Positions 50,102 through 59,455 of a stretch of 64,000 nucleotides of DNA are shown here, in pieces (position 1 is the stretch's first letter; each line of letters begins with the position of its first letter). The notes under the pieces are model-generated. The model saw only the letters and a list, made by a program, of their open reading frames with translations. It was not told where the DNA came from and made no database searches. Location: the NCBI RefSeq assembly GCF_943193085.1, contig NZ_CALPCU010000005.1, positions 33,515 through 97,514 on the forward strand, given 5' to 3'. The position numbers and the translations under genes were made by a program. This stretch comes from Vermiculatibacterium agrestimuris (lineage in GTDB: Bacteria > Bacillota > Clostridia > Oscillospirales > Oscillospiraceae).

Positions 50102-52099
50102 TCATTTGACGCTTTGAGCGTATCGGACAGCATCCTGTCCGGCAGTTTTACCGGAGACAAAACTCCAGGAATGGGCTACGCCGCCATAGTCGATATAGCC
50201 GGTGTCCTTGGTGAAGAGAACACCCATAGAGTTGGTGCCACAGGCATACAGACCGGGGATCACGTTACCTTCCGTGTCCAGAACCTGGATGTTTTCATTG
50301 ACATCCAAAGCGCCATTGGTAGAGTAGCAGTAAGCCCGGGCTTTGATCGCATAGTAGTGGGCGCTGTTTTCATGGAGAGGGATCAGCAGGCTGGGATCTT
50401 TGCCGAACTCTTTGTCCTCGCCGGCGGCGCAGGCGGCGTTGTAAGTCGCGCAGGTGTCTACCAGGCCGGTCATATCCAACTGCTTTTGCAGGTCCTCCAG
50501 GCTGTCACCCCGGAAGAGCGTACCCGCTGCCAGGGCACCCTCAATCACAACATCCAGATCAGAGATGGGTTCCTCGGCGTTGAGTACATAGGCAGGGTTT
50601 CCATGGGGATACCACGCAGGATCGCTGAAGTCCTGGGTATTCGTCATGAAGTATACCGAATCCAACCCCTCGTTTTTCACATGGTCCATGTACTCCTGGT
50701 CCACGATGGTATAGTAATACTCGCTGCCCGCTTTCCAGTAACTTTCGGCGGGGGTAAAGCCGCTGCCCTCATTCGTGAAGCGTTTGCCGCCTTCGTTGAC
50801 GCAGAGCAGATCGGCACTGTTGGCTATAGAGGAGAGAACCTTGTTATGAGAAGGGGTCACACCCTCCAGATGCAGGATGGAGGCAGTTCGCCCGGCATGA
50901 GCCATACCGGCGCTGTCCATGCTGTAAGTTCCGGCGCCTAAATTGTCCATGGCATCGACAAGCAGTACGCCGTCGTTCTGATACATGCCGTGGAGCCGAA
51001 GAGGATAGCCGAACATTTCCTTACACAGCTCGGCGTTGCCGCCGAAGCCGCCGGTGCAGAGGATGACGGCTGGGGCGTGGATCTCATAGGTGGTGCCGTC
51101 GTAGCGAACCGCTCGGATACCGGCGACCCTGCCGGAGGCATCGGTAAGGATCGCTGTGCCCTTGAGCTCCAGCATATACTGGTTTTTCTCGTTATATTCG
51201 TTGGCACGCTCCAATGCGTTTTGATACATTTGCCGTGGCGTTTGCTCAGCGGTCAGATAGAAAGACATGACGGGCAGGTCCGGGTAGGAAAAGGGAGAGG
51301 GAGCGGCAAAAGTAAAACCGTAATTTTCCACCAGCCAATCTATCGTATCACCCGACTGACGGACGATCAGCTCTACACAGGATCTTTTGGCTCCGTCAGC
51401 GGTATCTTCCATCCAGCGGTCGATAAAGGCGTCCTCATCCACCGGGGTAATCGTTTCACCCATAGTGGCGGGGAAGGTGGGATTGACGGCCATAGGACCG
51501 CTGGTGACTACGGAGGTGCCGCCTACATTAGCTGCAGAATCTAAGCCAAATACAGCCGCACCAGTTTCTGCCGCACTGAGATAGGCAGCCACACCGGAGG
51601 CTCCCAGGCCGACTACGATCACATCGTAGTCGTCAATGCTGACTATATCGGTTTTTTTCTCCACAGGGATATACCAATCACTGGGCTTGCCGCCGGCGGC
51701 TTTGATAGCATCGGAAACGGCGGACTTAATACCGGCAGAGGAAAGGGTGGCGCCAGTGATGGAGTCCACAGACAGACTCTGATACTCCAAGATGCGGGGG
51801 ATCAGATTGTCAATGACGGATTCGATGATGCCGTCGTCGTACTCGGAGGACTCCCCGCCCCGGTCAGTCACTTCAATGGCCTTGATCCCGCCGCCTTCAA
51901 TGGTGACATCCACCGAAAAGGGCATAGAGTAGCTGTTGCCGTAGACTGTCTGGGAGTATACTCCATCTTTCAAAGAAGCGGGGGATGCGGAAGGTTGGGT
52001 GCTTTCCGTTGGATTTGAGGACTCTTTTGGGGTGGGCTGGCAGGCACATAGGCTAACGGTCATGAGCAGGGCCAGAATCAGCGCAAGGTTCTTTTTCAT
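50102..52099 (-). CDS. Exported lipoprotein flavin reductase (FMN-binding plus FAD-binding, fumarate reductase-like)
   Basis: A 665-residue protein. Lipoprotein signal with lipobox LCAC (Cys20), Ser/Pro-rich linker (21-43), FMN-binding domain (about 44-135) with DSITGATLS, where the Thr at 118 fits the ApbE-linked FMN site, then a FAD-binding domain starting DVIVVGLGASGVAAYLSA (159-176) and continuing as the fumarate-reductase/flavocytochrome c fold. Such proteins take electrons from extracellular flavin carriers to reduce fumarate, urocanate, cinnamates and similar acceptors. The acceptor here is unknown. It overlaps the MerR gene by 4 nt. Confidence 0.9.
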   Translation of the reverse strand: MKKNLALILALLMTVSLCACQPTPKESSNPTESTQPSASPASLKDGVYSQTVYGNSYSMPFSVDVTIEGGGIKAIEVTDRGGESSEYDDGIIESVIDNLIPRILEYQSLSVDSITGATLSSAGIKSAVSDAIKAAGGKPSDWYIPVEKKTDIVSIDDYDVIVVGLGASGVAAYLSAAETGAAVFGLDSAANVGGTSVVTSGPMAVNPTFPATMGETITPVDEDAFIDRWMEDTADGAKRSCVELIVRQSGDTIDWLVENYGFTFAAPSPFSYPDLPVMSFYLTAEQTPRQMYQNALERANEYNEKNQYMLELKGTAILTDASGRVAGIRAVRYDGTTYEIHAPAVILCTGGFGGNAELCKEMFGYPLRLHGMYQNDGVLLVDAMDNLGAGTYSMDSAGMAHAGRTASILHLEGVTPSHNKVLSSIANSADLLCVNEGGKRFTNEGSGFTPAESYWKAGSEYYYTIVDQEYMDHVKNEGLDSVYFMTNTQDFSDPAWYPHGNPAYVLNAEEPISDLDVVIEGALAAGTLFRGDSLEDLQKQLDMTGLVDTCATYNAACAAGEDKEFGKDPSLLIPLHENSAHYYAIKARAYCYSTNGALDVNENIQVLDTEGNVIPGLYACGTNSMGVLFTKDTGYIDYGGVAHSWSFVSGKTAGQDAVRYAQSVK

Positions 52100-52956
52100 T
52101 CCGATTTCTCCTTTTCGATTGTGTTATGAGATTTGGATGCTTGGATGGGAAGAAAAACTTCCATATAAGAAATGGGAGCCTGAACATATTCAGGAAGAAT
52201 ACGGAGAATGGGATCGTTGGAGACCTCATAGCCCTGTGCGGCAAGCTGCTTCTGAACCTGGAAAAAGCGTGGCGGCCAAGGAGCGTTGTTGTCTACGGTG
52301 CAGACAAAATGGCACACCTTATCCAGGCGAATGATCCGATCTGGCTGGGTGAAGAGCTCTGGCTCGTCCAGTAAGGGAATGTATTTTACGTCGATCAGCG
52401 CACCGTAGAAGTCAGTGTTTTCCTCAGCCTCCCGGAAGATGGCGGCCCGGTCGGGAAGCACTGCGAAGAAAGTGAGGGGCAGGGCGGCAGTGAGAGCGCG
52501 GATGATCGGTTGACGGATCTTATCGTTGATAGCATCGTCGTTACGAAACTGGAGATAGCAGTAAAAAGTGCGCCCAATAGTTTCGATGGAAAGAAAGTCC
52601 GGTTCGGTGAGGATGCGTTGAGAGAGGGCTTTGTACTCGTTGAGAGCGTCGTGTTCACAGTTCAGCCGGGCAATGCTCCGTTCGATCTCTTTCAAGCGGC
52701 CATTGAGAAGTGCAGGAAAGCCGGGTACGCCGATGGAGCTGGCTGGCTCCAGTGTTTGCTCATAGGAAAGACCACAGGCCCGAAGCAGACGAAAACGGGT
52801 TATTTGTGGCGAGCAGTCGATGCTGTAATATCGATAACCATTTACCGGATCTCGCTCCGGCATCAGGATCCCCCGGTCCTCAAAATACCGCAACGTGTCG
52901 GGAGAGACCCCCATGAGTTGGGCAAATTCTCCGATTCTGTAATATTGGCCATCCAT
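52096..52956 (-). CDS. MerR family transcriptional regulator
   Basis: A 286-residue regulator. The N-terminal winged helix is YRIGEFAQLMGVSPDTLRYFEDRGILMPERDPVNGYRYY (6-44), a coiled coil follows (about 85-115), and the C-terminal half (about 120-286) looks like a GyrI/BmrR-type ligand domain. It is first in the transcript and its TGA overlaps the reductase ATG, so it probably controls its own operon. The ATG at 52956 follows GGAGG. The ligand is probably the reductase substrate or a related compound (inference). Confidence 0.9.
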   Translation of the reverse strand: MDGQYYRIGEFAQLMGVSPDTLRYFEDRGILMPERDPVNGYRYYSIDCSPQITRFRLLRACGLSYEQTLEPASSIGVPGFPALLNGRLKEIERSIARLNCEHDALNEYKALSQRILTEPDFLSIETIGRTFYCYLQFRNDDAINDKIRQPIIRALTAALPLTFFAVLPDRAAIFREAEENTDFYGALIDVKYIPLLDEPELFTQPDRIIRLDKVCHFVCTVDNNAPWPPRFFQVQKQLAAQGYEVSNDPILRILPEYVQAPISYMEVFLPIQASKSHNTIEKEKSE

Positions 52957-52975
52957 AAAATACCTCCACATTTAA

Positions 52976-53006
52976 AGTATAAAAGCTTGGTGCGCTCCAA
53001 TGTCAA
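52976..53006 (-). promoter_or_regulatory. MerR-type promoter with 19-bp spacer
   Basis: Minus strand TTGACA (53001-53006) and TATACT (52976-52981) are 19 bp apart, the elongated spacing typical of MerR-activated promoters. A dyad, TTGG and CCAA around GCGC, sits in the spacer, with AGCTTG/CAAGCT outside it. Confidence 0.8.
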
Positions 53007-53021
53007 GCTAAATGGGAAAAA

Positions 53022-53046
53022 GGCAGTACACATTTGGTGTACTGCC
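53022..53046 (-). terminator. Terminator upstream of the MerR promoter
   Basis: Perfect 10-bp stem GGCAGTACAC/GTGTACTGCC with a 5-nt loop and a minus-strand TTTTT. It probably ends mscS transcription. Confidence 0.8.
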
Positions 53047-53070
53047 CAAAGGGTATATGTTCAGATCCCA

Positions 53071-53085
53071 CCGCCGAATTCGGAG
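53071..53085 (+). repeat. Short repeat, copy 2
   Basis: CCGCCGAATTCGGAG, identical to 50012-50026 in the same orientation. Confidence 0.7.
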
Positions 53086-53213
53086 GGCGGCACGAACCGT
53101 TCCTATTGGATGATGGATGACCCGGCCTTCATTCTATCCTGCCAAGCCTCTCATTCGCCATCATATGATTTCTTGTGTGCTTTCAGCACATGTACGGCGT
53201 CTCTTTTTGTCAT

Positions 53214-54047
53214 TTAATCCTTTACCATATGGACGTTCATGTGAGGATAGGTCATCTCCACCCCCGCGCCGTCAAAGGCCGCCTTCACCTGCTCCAGCAG
53301 GTCGAAGTAAACGTCCCAGTAGTCCCCGGTGGCGCACCAGACCCGGAGGATGTACTCCACGGCGCTGTCGCCGTAACCGTTGACCCGGATGACGGGTTCC
53401 GGCGAGGGAAAGGTCTTGGGATGCTCCCCCACCACCTTGGCCATGCAGCCCTTCACCGTCTCCGGGGTCGCGTCATAGGACACGGTGAATTTCAGATCCA
53501 CCCGCCGCTTGTCGTTGGCGGAGTAATTGACGATAGTCTTTCCGGAGATGTCCCCATTGGGGATATGAACCACCTTATTGTCTACGGTGTCCAGCTTGGT
53601 ATAGACCAGGCCCACCTCTCGAACGGTGCCGCTGACGCCTCCGGCCTCCACAAAGTCTCCGGCGGAAAAGGGGTGGGCGGTGAGGAGCATGATGCCTCCC
53701 GCCAGGTTGGACAAGGTTCCCTGCATGGCCAGAGAAACGGCCAGGCCCAGCACGCTGAGAAGGGCCACCAGGCTTGTCATGGGCACCCCCAGATATCCCA
53801 GGAGGATGCAGATGGCAATGAGCCACAGGGCCACCTTCAGCCCTGAGCGCAAAAAGGTGCGCACCCCGTGATCCAGCTTGATCCGGCCCATGGCCCGGTC
53901 AGCCAGACCCACAAGGATCCGTATGGCCACTACCGAGACCACCAGCAGACACGCCAAAATGGCGGCGGTCTGCCAGGAAAAGTTTTTCACAGTCTCTTCC
54001 AGGATATTTAACGTCTCCTGGGCGGTTTCCGTATCCACATTGGGCAT
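53214..54047 (-). CDS. mscS: Small-conductance mechanosensitive channel MscS
   Basis: A 277-residue channel that relieves osmotic shock. Three membrane helices: about 24-45, 62-84 and the pore-lining TM3 LAVSLAMQGTLSNLAGGIMLL. The beta domain follows with FSAGDFVEAGGVSGTVREVGL and a mixed cytoplasmic vestibule. The ATG at 54047 has GGGGAG upstream. It is monocistronic, with a probable terminator at 53022-53046. Confidence 0.94.
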   Translation of the reverse strand: MPNVDTETAQETLNILEETVKNFSWQTAAILACLLVVSVVAIRILVGLADRAMGRIKLDHGVRTFLRSGLKVALWLIAICILLGYLGVPMTSLVALLSVLGLAVSLAMQGTLSNLAGGIMLLTAHPFSAGDFVEAGGVSGTVREVGLVYTKLDTVDNKVVHIPNGDISGKTIVNYSANDKRRVDLKFTVSYDATPETVKGCMAKVVGEHPKTFPSPEPVIRVNGYGDSAVEYILRVWCATGDYWDVYFDLLEQVKAAFDGAGVEMTYPHMNVHMVKD

Positions 54048-54188
54048 ATTTCTCTCCCCTTTTCTTTTTGTCGGGTCGTCATTCCGCCGCAGTACGAAAC
54101 CTTCCACGGCGTTTTGCAGTGTGGCTATCTTACCACATTTTCCTGCGGCGGACAAGGCCCCGCTCCTCTCCGCACCGCCACCCGTCTC

Positions 54189-55397
54189 TTAATACCCTGC
54201 TGTCTCTGTTACCGCGACATCTTCCAGTCCCACGCAGTTTTCAAACACCGCGCCGCCCCCTTTCCAAACCAAGGAGACCTCAGTGCCGGCAATGTTGTCA
54301 GAGAAGGTACAGTCGCGGAACAGCACGTCCAGGGCGCCGCGGCACTCCACCAGCTCATTTACCTCGTTTTCCCGGAAGGTGCAGTTTTCAAAGAGCACAT
54401 CCCGGCTGTCCCATAAGCTCACCAGGGAAAATTTCCGGCAGTTTTCCACGAGGGTGTCGGTCACCACGATGTGTCTGCCGGAAAAGTCAAAGGCCCCGTA
54501 GGAGCAATTGGAGACCACGCAGTCCTCCACCCGCAGCCAGTTCGTCCCCCTCGTGCTCACGCCATAGGTTCCGCTGCCGTCCAGGGTGCAGTCCTTCACC
54601 GTCACATATTTGCAGTCGTCAAACTCCAAAACGTCTCCCAGGCAATAACCCGGCTCCACATCATGCTTGGCAAAGACCCCCTCCACCCGGACATGGGTGC
54701 AGTCCTGAAAACGCAGCACGTCGGCGTAACGGTAGGGCGTCACCAGACAGACCCCCTCCCCGCCCCGGAGGGTCAGGTTGGTCACGTCCCGGATGACCAC
54801 ATCGAACCCGCCACCGGAGAGAACGTCCTCCACCGTCACATAGATCATCATGGTCTGTCTCCAGTCCAGGGTGGAAAAATCATAGACTCCCGGCGCCAGA
54901 AGGATCTCCGTGTCGGGTGCGACAGCGTCCACTAGCTCCCGGACTGTGGAGACCTCCACCTGCTTTTGGGGCCGCTCCAGGGTCACCGCCCCCGCCTCGC
55001 CGTCCCAACCAACGGCGATGCCAAGCGCCTCGGCCACGCCCCGGAGGGGAACGTAAATTACCGCACCCCGGCGTTCCACAGGGCAAGGCAGGGGTATTTT
55101 TTCACCTTGCTCATTGGAAAGGGCGTCATATCCCACTGACGTCGATACCATGTGACCGCCTCGCGTCACCGTGATGATATTTTCGCCTCCCACGGCCTGT
55201 TCGATCTTAGCTACAGCTCCTGTCTCATCGCAGAAGGCGGACAGGGGAACCATGGTAACTCCGTTTTCCGCCTCCGCCTCCAGCGCCAGAGGAAAACCGC
55301 CGCAGAGAACTGTCACCGGTTCTGCCGCCCAGGTGCTTCCCGCCAGGCACACAAGGGAAAAAAGGGCCGCAATGAAAAATCTGCCGTATTTTTTCAT
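54189..55397 (-). CDS. Secreted beta-helix protein with copper amine oxidase-like N-terminal domain
   Basis: A 402-residue exported protein. Signal peptide at 1-24 (ending TWAAE). Residues about 30-140 form a stalk-like copper amine oxidase N-terminal domain (YVPLRGVAEALGIAVGWD), a wall-associated module common in Clostridia. Residues about 145-402 are a right-handed parallel beta-helix of the NosD/pectate-lyase type with stacked Cys, Asn and Asp positions (CTHVRVEGVFAKHDVEPGY; DCKYVTVKDCTLDGSGTYGV). No catalytic site is evident; polysaccharide binding or cleavage is possible. AAGGAGG precedes the ATG. Confidence 0.85.
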   Translation of the reverse strand: MKKYGRFFIAALFSLVCLAGSTWAAEPVTVLCGGFPLALEAEAENGVTMVPLSAFCDETGAVAKIEQAVGGENIITVTRGGHMVSTSVGYDALSNEQGEKIPLPCPVERRGAVIYVPLRGVAEALGIAVGWDGEAGAVTLERPQKQVEVSTVRELVDAVAPDTEILLAPGVYDFSTLDWRQTMMIYVTVEDVLSGGGFDVVIRDVTNLTLRGGEGVCLVTPYRYADVLRFQDCTHVRVEGVFAKHDVEPGYCLGDVLEFDDCKYVTVKDCTLDGSGTYGVSTRGTNWLRVEDCVVSNCSYGAFDFSGRHIVVTDTLVENCRKFSLVSLWDSRDVLFENCTFRENEVNELVECRGALDVLFRDCTFSDNIAGTEVSLVWKGGGAVFENCVGLEDVAVTETAGY

Positions 55398-55421
55398 AGG
55401 AAACTCCCTCCTTTTATTATC

Positions 55422-55450
55422 ATTCTATCACGCCGCCTACCCTTGCGCAA
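55422..55450 (-). promoter_or_regulatory. Promoter of the beta-helix gene
   Basis: Minus strand -35 TTGCGC (55445-55450), 17-bp spacer, -10 TAGAAT (55422-55427); the -35 lies in the palindrome CTTGCGCAAG. Confidence 0.5.
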
Positions 55451-55481
55451 GTCTCCCGGCCTCCTCTTCCGGCCCCTTGCG

Positions 55482-55517
55482 CAAAAAAAGAGAGCCAGTC
55501 TTTCGACTGGCTCTCTT
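55482..55517 (-). terminator. tuf terminator
   Basis: 13-bp stem around AGAGAGCCAGTC/GACTGGCTCTCT with a TTTC loop and a seven-T run on the minus strand. Confidence 0.92.
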
Positions 55518-55535
55518 CCTTATTTGAGGTGTGAA

Positions 55536-56738
55536 TTACTCGTTGACCTTGATGACAACGCCGGAACCCACGGTGTGGCCGCCCTCGCGGATAGCGAAGC
55601 GGAGGCCCTCCTCGATGGCGATGGGGGTGATCAGCTCCACGTCCATCTCCACGTTATCGCCGGGCATGCACATCTCAACGCCAGCAGGCAGGGAGATGAC
55701 GCCGGTCACGTCGGTGGTACGGAAGTAGAACTGAGGACGATAGTTGTTGAAGAAGGGGGTGTGACGGCCGCCCTCGTCCTTGGTCAGGACGTAGACCTGG
55801 CCGCGGAACTTGGTGTGGGGATGAATGGAGCCGGGCTTGGCAATGACCTGGCCGCGCTCGATGTCGGTCTTGGCGATACCACGCAGCAGGGTGCCGATGT
55901 TGTCGCCGGCCTGAGCCTCGTCCATCATCTTGTGGAACATCTCGATACCGGTGATAACGGTGGTCTTGCTCTCGTCCATCAGGCCGACGATCTCCACGTT
56001 GTCGTTCATCTTCACGACGCCGCGCTCCACACGGCCGGTGGCCACGGTGCCGCGGCCAGAGATGGTGAACACGTCCTCCACGGGCATCAGGAAGGGCTGG
56101 TCGACCTTACGGTCGGGAGTGGGGATATAGCTGTCGACAGCGTCCATCAGCTCCTTGATGCAGGCATACTCGGGAGCGGCGGGATCGCTGGAATCGCTGA
56201 CCAGAGCGTTCAGAGCAGAGCCCTTGATGATGGGGATGTCGTCGCCGGGGAACTCGTACTTGGAGAGCAGCTCGCGCACTTCCATCTCCACCAGCTCCAG
56301 CAGCTCGGGATCATCCAGCTGGTCGCACTTGTTCAGGAACACCACGATGGCGGGCACGCCCACCTGGCGGGCCAGCAGGATGTGCTCACGGGTCTGAGCC
56401 ATGGGGCCGTCGGAGGCGGCGATGACCAGGATGGCGCCGTCCATCTGAGCAGCGCCGGTGATCATGTTCTTGATATAGTCGGCGTGGCCCGGGCAGTCCA
56501 CGTGAGCATAGTGCCGAGCCTCGGTCTCATACTCCACGTGAGCGGTGTTGATGGTGATGCCGCGCTCCTTCTCCTCGGGAGCCTTATCGATAGCGTCATA
56601 AGCCTCGAACTGGGCCTTGCCCTGGAGGGACAGCCACTTGGTGATGGCGGCGGTCAGGGTGGTCTTGCCGTGGTCGACGTGGCCGATGGTGCCGATGTTG
56701 ACATGGGGCTTGGTACGCTCAAACTTTTGCTTAGCCAT
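55536..56738 (-). CDS. tuf: Elongation factor Tu
   Basis: A 400-residue GTPase delivering aminoacyl-tRNA to the ribosome. G1 GHVDHGKTTLTAAI (19-32), G3 DCPGHADY, G4 NKCDQ, then domains II and III ending GGHTVGSGVVIKVNE. AAGGAGG precedes the ATG at 56738. It is last in the str operon, with a probable extra promoter of its own. Confidence 0.99.
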   Translation of the reverse strand: MAKQKFERTKPHVNIGTIGHVDHGKTTLTAAITKWLSLQGKAQFEAYDAIDKAPEEKERGITINTAHVEYETEARHYAHVDCPGHADYIKNMITGAAQMDGAILVIAASDGPMAQTREHILLARQVGVPAIVVFLNKCDQLDDPELLELVEMEVRELLSKYEFPGDDIPIIKGSALNALVSDSSDPAAPEYACIKELMDAVDSYIPTPDRKVDQPFLMPVEDVFTISGRGTVATGRVERGVVKMNDNVEIVGLMDESKTTVITGIEMFHKMMDEAQAGDNIGTLLRGIAKTDIERGQVIAKPGSIHPHTKFRGQVYVLTKDEGGRHTPFFNNYRPQFYFRTTDVTGVISLPAGVEMCMPGDNVEMDVELITPIAIEEGLRFAIREGGHTVGSGVVIKVNE

Positions 56739-56804
56739 GTTAGTATTTCCTCCTTAATTTCCACAATAATGTGTTTTTACATTTTACACGCAGGATTATT
56801 TTAC

Positions 56805-56832
56805 AGTATAGACAGGGAAAATGCAACAACAA
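56805..56832 (-). promoter_or_regulatory. Possible tuf promoter
   Basis: Minus strand -35 TTGTTG (56827-56832), 16-bp spacer, -10 TATACT (56805-56810) in the 103-nt fusA-tuf gap. Confidence 0.5.
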
Positions 56833-56841
56833 AATTGCGTT

Positions 56842-58950
56842 TTAGCCCTCGTCCTTGCGGCCCCGCTCGGCCACGATCTTATCCGCGATGCTCTTGGGGA
56901 TCTCCACGTAGCTGTGGGGCTCCATAGAGTACTGGCCGCGGCCCTGGGTGGAAGAGCGCAGGTCGGTGGCGTAACCGAACATGCTGGCCAGAGGCACCAG
57001 CGCGTCCACCTGCTGGGCGCCGGGCCGGGCCTCCTGGCCCTGGATCATACCCCGGCGGGCGGTCAGGTCGCCGATGACGTTGCCCAGATACTCGTCGGGC
57101 ACGATGACGGAGACCTTCATAATGGGCTCGAGCAGGATGGGATCGGCCTTGCGCATGGCCTCCTTGAAGGCCATGGAGCCGGCGATCTTGAACGCCATCT
57201 CAGAGGAGTCCACCTCGTGGTAGGAGCCGTAGGTCAGGTGCACCTTCACATCCACCACGGGATAGCCGGCCATCACGCCGGCCAGCATGGCGCCCTGGAT
57301 GCCCTGATCCACCGCGGGGATATACTCCTTGGGGATGACGCCGCCGGTGATCTCATTGAGGAACTCATAGCCCTTGCCGGACTCGTTGGGCTCCACAGTG
57401 ATGCGGACATGGCCGTACTGGCCCTTACCGCCGGACTGACGGGCATACTTGGTCTCCTGCTCCACCGTCTTCTTGATGGTCTCCTTGTAGGCCACCTGGG
57501 GCGCGCCCACGTTGGCCTCCACCTTGAACTCACGGAGCAGACGATCCACGATGATCTCCAGGTGGAGCTCGCCCATACCGGCGATGATGGTCTGGCCGGT
57601 CTCCTCATCAGTCCAGGTCTTAAAGGTGGGATCCTCCTCAGCCAGCTTCATCAGGGCGATGCCCATCTTCTCCTGGCCGGCCTTGGTCTTGGGCTCGATG
57701 GCCACGCGGATGACGGGGTCGGGGAACTCCATGGACTCCAGAATGATGGGATGCTTCTCATCACACAGGGTGTCGCCGGTGGTGGAGTTCTTCAGGCCCA
57801 CCACGGCGGCGATATCGCCGGAGAAGACCTCCTCGATATCCTCCCGGTGGTTGGCGTGCATCTGCAGGATACGGCCGATGCGCTCCTTCTGGCCCTTGGT
57901 GGCGTTGAGCACCGAGGAGCCGGTGGTCAGGCTGCCGGAATAGACCCGGATAAAGCTCAGCCGGCCCACGAAGGGATCGGTGGCGATCTTGAAGGCCAGA
58001 GCGGAGAAGGGGGCGTTGTCGTCGGCGGGACGCTCGTCCTCTTCCTCAGTCTCGGGATTGACGCCCTGAATGGCCGGAATGTCCAGCGGGGAGGGCATAT
58101 AATCCACGATGGCGTCCAGCAGCTTCTGCACGCCCTTGTTCTTATAGGAAGTTCCGCAGGTCACGGGAACCAGCAGGTTCTCGATGGTGCCCTTGCGCAG
58201 GGCCTTGCGGATCATATCCTGGGGCACGTCCTTCTCCTCCAGGACAAGCTCCATGATCTCGTCGTCGATGTCGGCACAGGCGTCCAGCAGCTTGCTGCGG
58301 TACTCCTGAGCCAGCTCCATCATGTCGGCGGGGATCTCCTCCACCCGCATATCCTTGCCCATCTCATCGTAGTAGATGTCGGCGTCCATCTCCACCAGGT
58401 CAATGATACCCTTGAAGGTCTCTTCCTTGCCGATGGGGAGCTGGATGGGCACGGCATTACACTTGAGCCGGTCATGGATCATGCGCAGCACGTTGTAGAA
58501 ATCGGCGCCCATGATGTCCATCTTATTGACGTAGATCATGCGGGGCACGCGGTAGGTGTCGGCCTGACGCCAGACGGTCTCAGACTGAGGCTCCACGCCG
58601 CCCTTGGCGCACATGACGGTCACAGAGCCGTCCAGCACGCGCAGGGAGCGCTCCACCTCCACGGTGAAGTCCACGTGGCCCGGGGTGTCGATGATGTTCA
58701 GGCGGGTCTGGGGGAACTGGTTCTTGGTTCCCTTCCAGTAGCAGGTGGTGGCGGCGGAGGTGATGGTGATACCCCGCTCCTGCTCCTGGGCCATCCAGTC
58801 CATGGTGGCAGTGCCGTCATGGGTCTCGCCGATCTTGTAGTTGACACCGGTGTAGTACAGGATCCGCTCGGTGGTGGTCGTCTTGCCGGCGTCGATATGG
58901 GCCATGATACCGATATTCCGGGTATCATGCAAAGAAACTTTTCTCGGCAT
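56842..58950 (-). CDS. fusA: Elongation factor G
   Basis: A 702-residue translocase GTPase. G1 AHIDAGKTTTTERILYYTG (17-35), G3 NIIDTPGHVDFTVEVERSLRV, G4 YVNKMD, and domains II-V to the C-terminus, including SYHEVDSSEMAFKIAGSMAFKEA. Full length and canonical. The ATG at 58950 follows GAGGAG, 16 nt after rpsG. Confidence 0.98.
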   Translation of the reverse strand: MPRKVSLHDTRNIGIMAHIDAGKTTTTERILYYTGVNYKIGETHDGTATMDWMAQEQERGITITSAATTCYWKGTKNQFPQTRLNIIDTPGHVDFTVEVERSLRVLDGSVTVMCAKGGVEPQSETVWRQADTYRVPRMIYVNKMDIMGADFYNVLRMIHDRLKCNAVPIQLPIGKEETFKGIIDLVEMDADIYYDEMGKDMRVEEIPADMMELAQEYRSKLLDACADIDDEIMELVLEEKDVPQDMIRKALRKGTIENLLVPVTCGTSYKNKGVQKLLDAIVDYMPSPLDIPAIQGVNPETEEEDERPADDNAPFSALAFKIATDPFVGRLSFIRVYSGSLTTGSSVLNATKGQKERIGRILQMHANHREDIEEVFSGDIAAVVGLKNSTTGDTLCDEKHPIILESMEFPDPVIRVAIEPKTKAGQEKMGIALMKLAEEDPTFKTWTDEETGQTIIAGMGELHLEIIVDRLLREFKVEANVGAPQVAYKETIKKTVEQETKYARQSGGKGQYGHVRITVEPNESGKGYEFLNEITGGVIPKEYIPAVDQGIQGAMLAGVMAGYPVVDVKVHLTYGSYHEVDSSEMAFKIAGSMAFKEAMRKADPILLEPIMKVSVIVPDEYLGNVIGDLTARRGMIQGQEARPGAQQVDALVPLASMFGYATDLRSSTQGRGQYSMEPHSYVEIPKSIADKIVAERGRKDEG

Positions 58951-58966
58951 AGTCTATACTCCTCGA

Positions 58967-59437
58967 TTACCAGCGGTAGTGGGCGAAGGCCTGGTTGGAC
59001 TGCGCCATCTTGTGCACGTCCTCGCGCTTCTTCACCGCGCCGCCGACGCCGTTGGCCGCGTCCATGATCTCGCCGGCCAGCCGCTCCTTCATGGTCTTCT
59101 CACCCCGAGAACGGGCATAGCTGGTCAGCCAGCGCAGACCCAGGGTCTGCCGCCGCTCGGGACGAACTTCGATGGGCACCTGATAGGTGGCGCCGCCCAC
59201 GCGGCGGGCCTTGACCTCCAGGGACGGCATGATGTTCTCCAGACCAGCGGTGAACACCTCCAGGGGATCCTTCCCCTGCTTCTCCTGGATGATATCAAAG
59301 GCGCCGTAGACCACCTTCTGGGCCACGCCCTTCTTTCCGTCCAGCATGATGCTGTTGATGAGCTTGGTCACCAAGACGGAATTGTACATGGGATCCGGAA
59401 GGATCTCACGCTTGGGTACATTTCCTCTTCTGGGCAC
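58967..59437 (-). CDS. rpsG: 30S ribosomal protein S7
   Basis: A 156-residue primary 16S-binding protein. It begins PRRGNVPKREILPDPMYNS and ends HKMAQSNQAFAHYRW. The start is a GTG at 59437 with GGAGGG 7 nt upstream, giving the standard length. In E. coli S7 represses the operon by binding the rpsL-rpsG intercistronic RNA; the gap here is 194 nt and contains stem-loops. Confidence 0.97.
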   Translation of the reverse strand: MPRRGNVPKREILPDPMYNSVLVTKLINSIMLDGKKGVAQKVVYGAFDIIQEKQGKDPLEVFTAGLENIMPSLEVKARRVGGATYQVPIEVRPERRQTLGLRWLTSYARSRGEKTMKERLAGEIMDAANGVGGAVKKREDVHKMAQSNQAFAHYRW

Positions 59438-59455
59438 TTTGCTTCCCTCCTTCAT

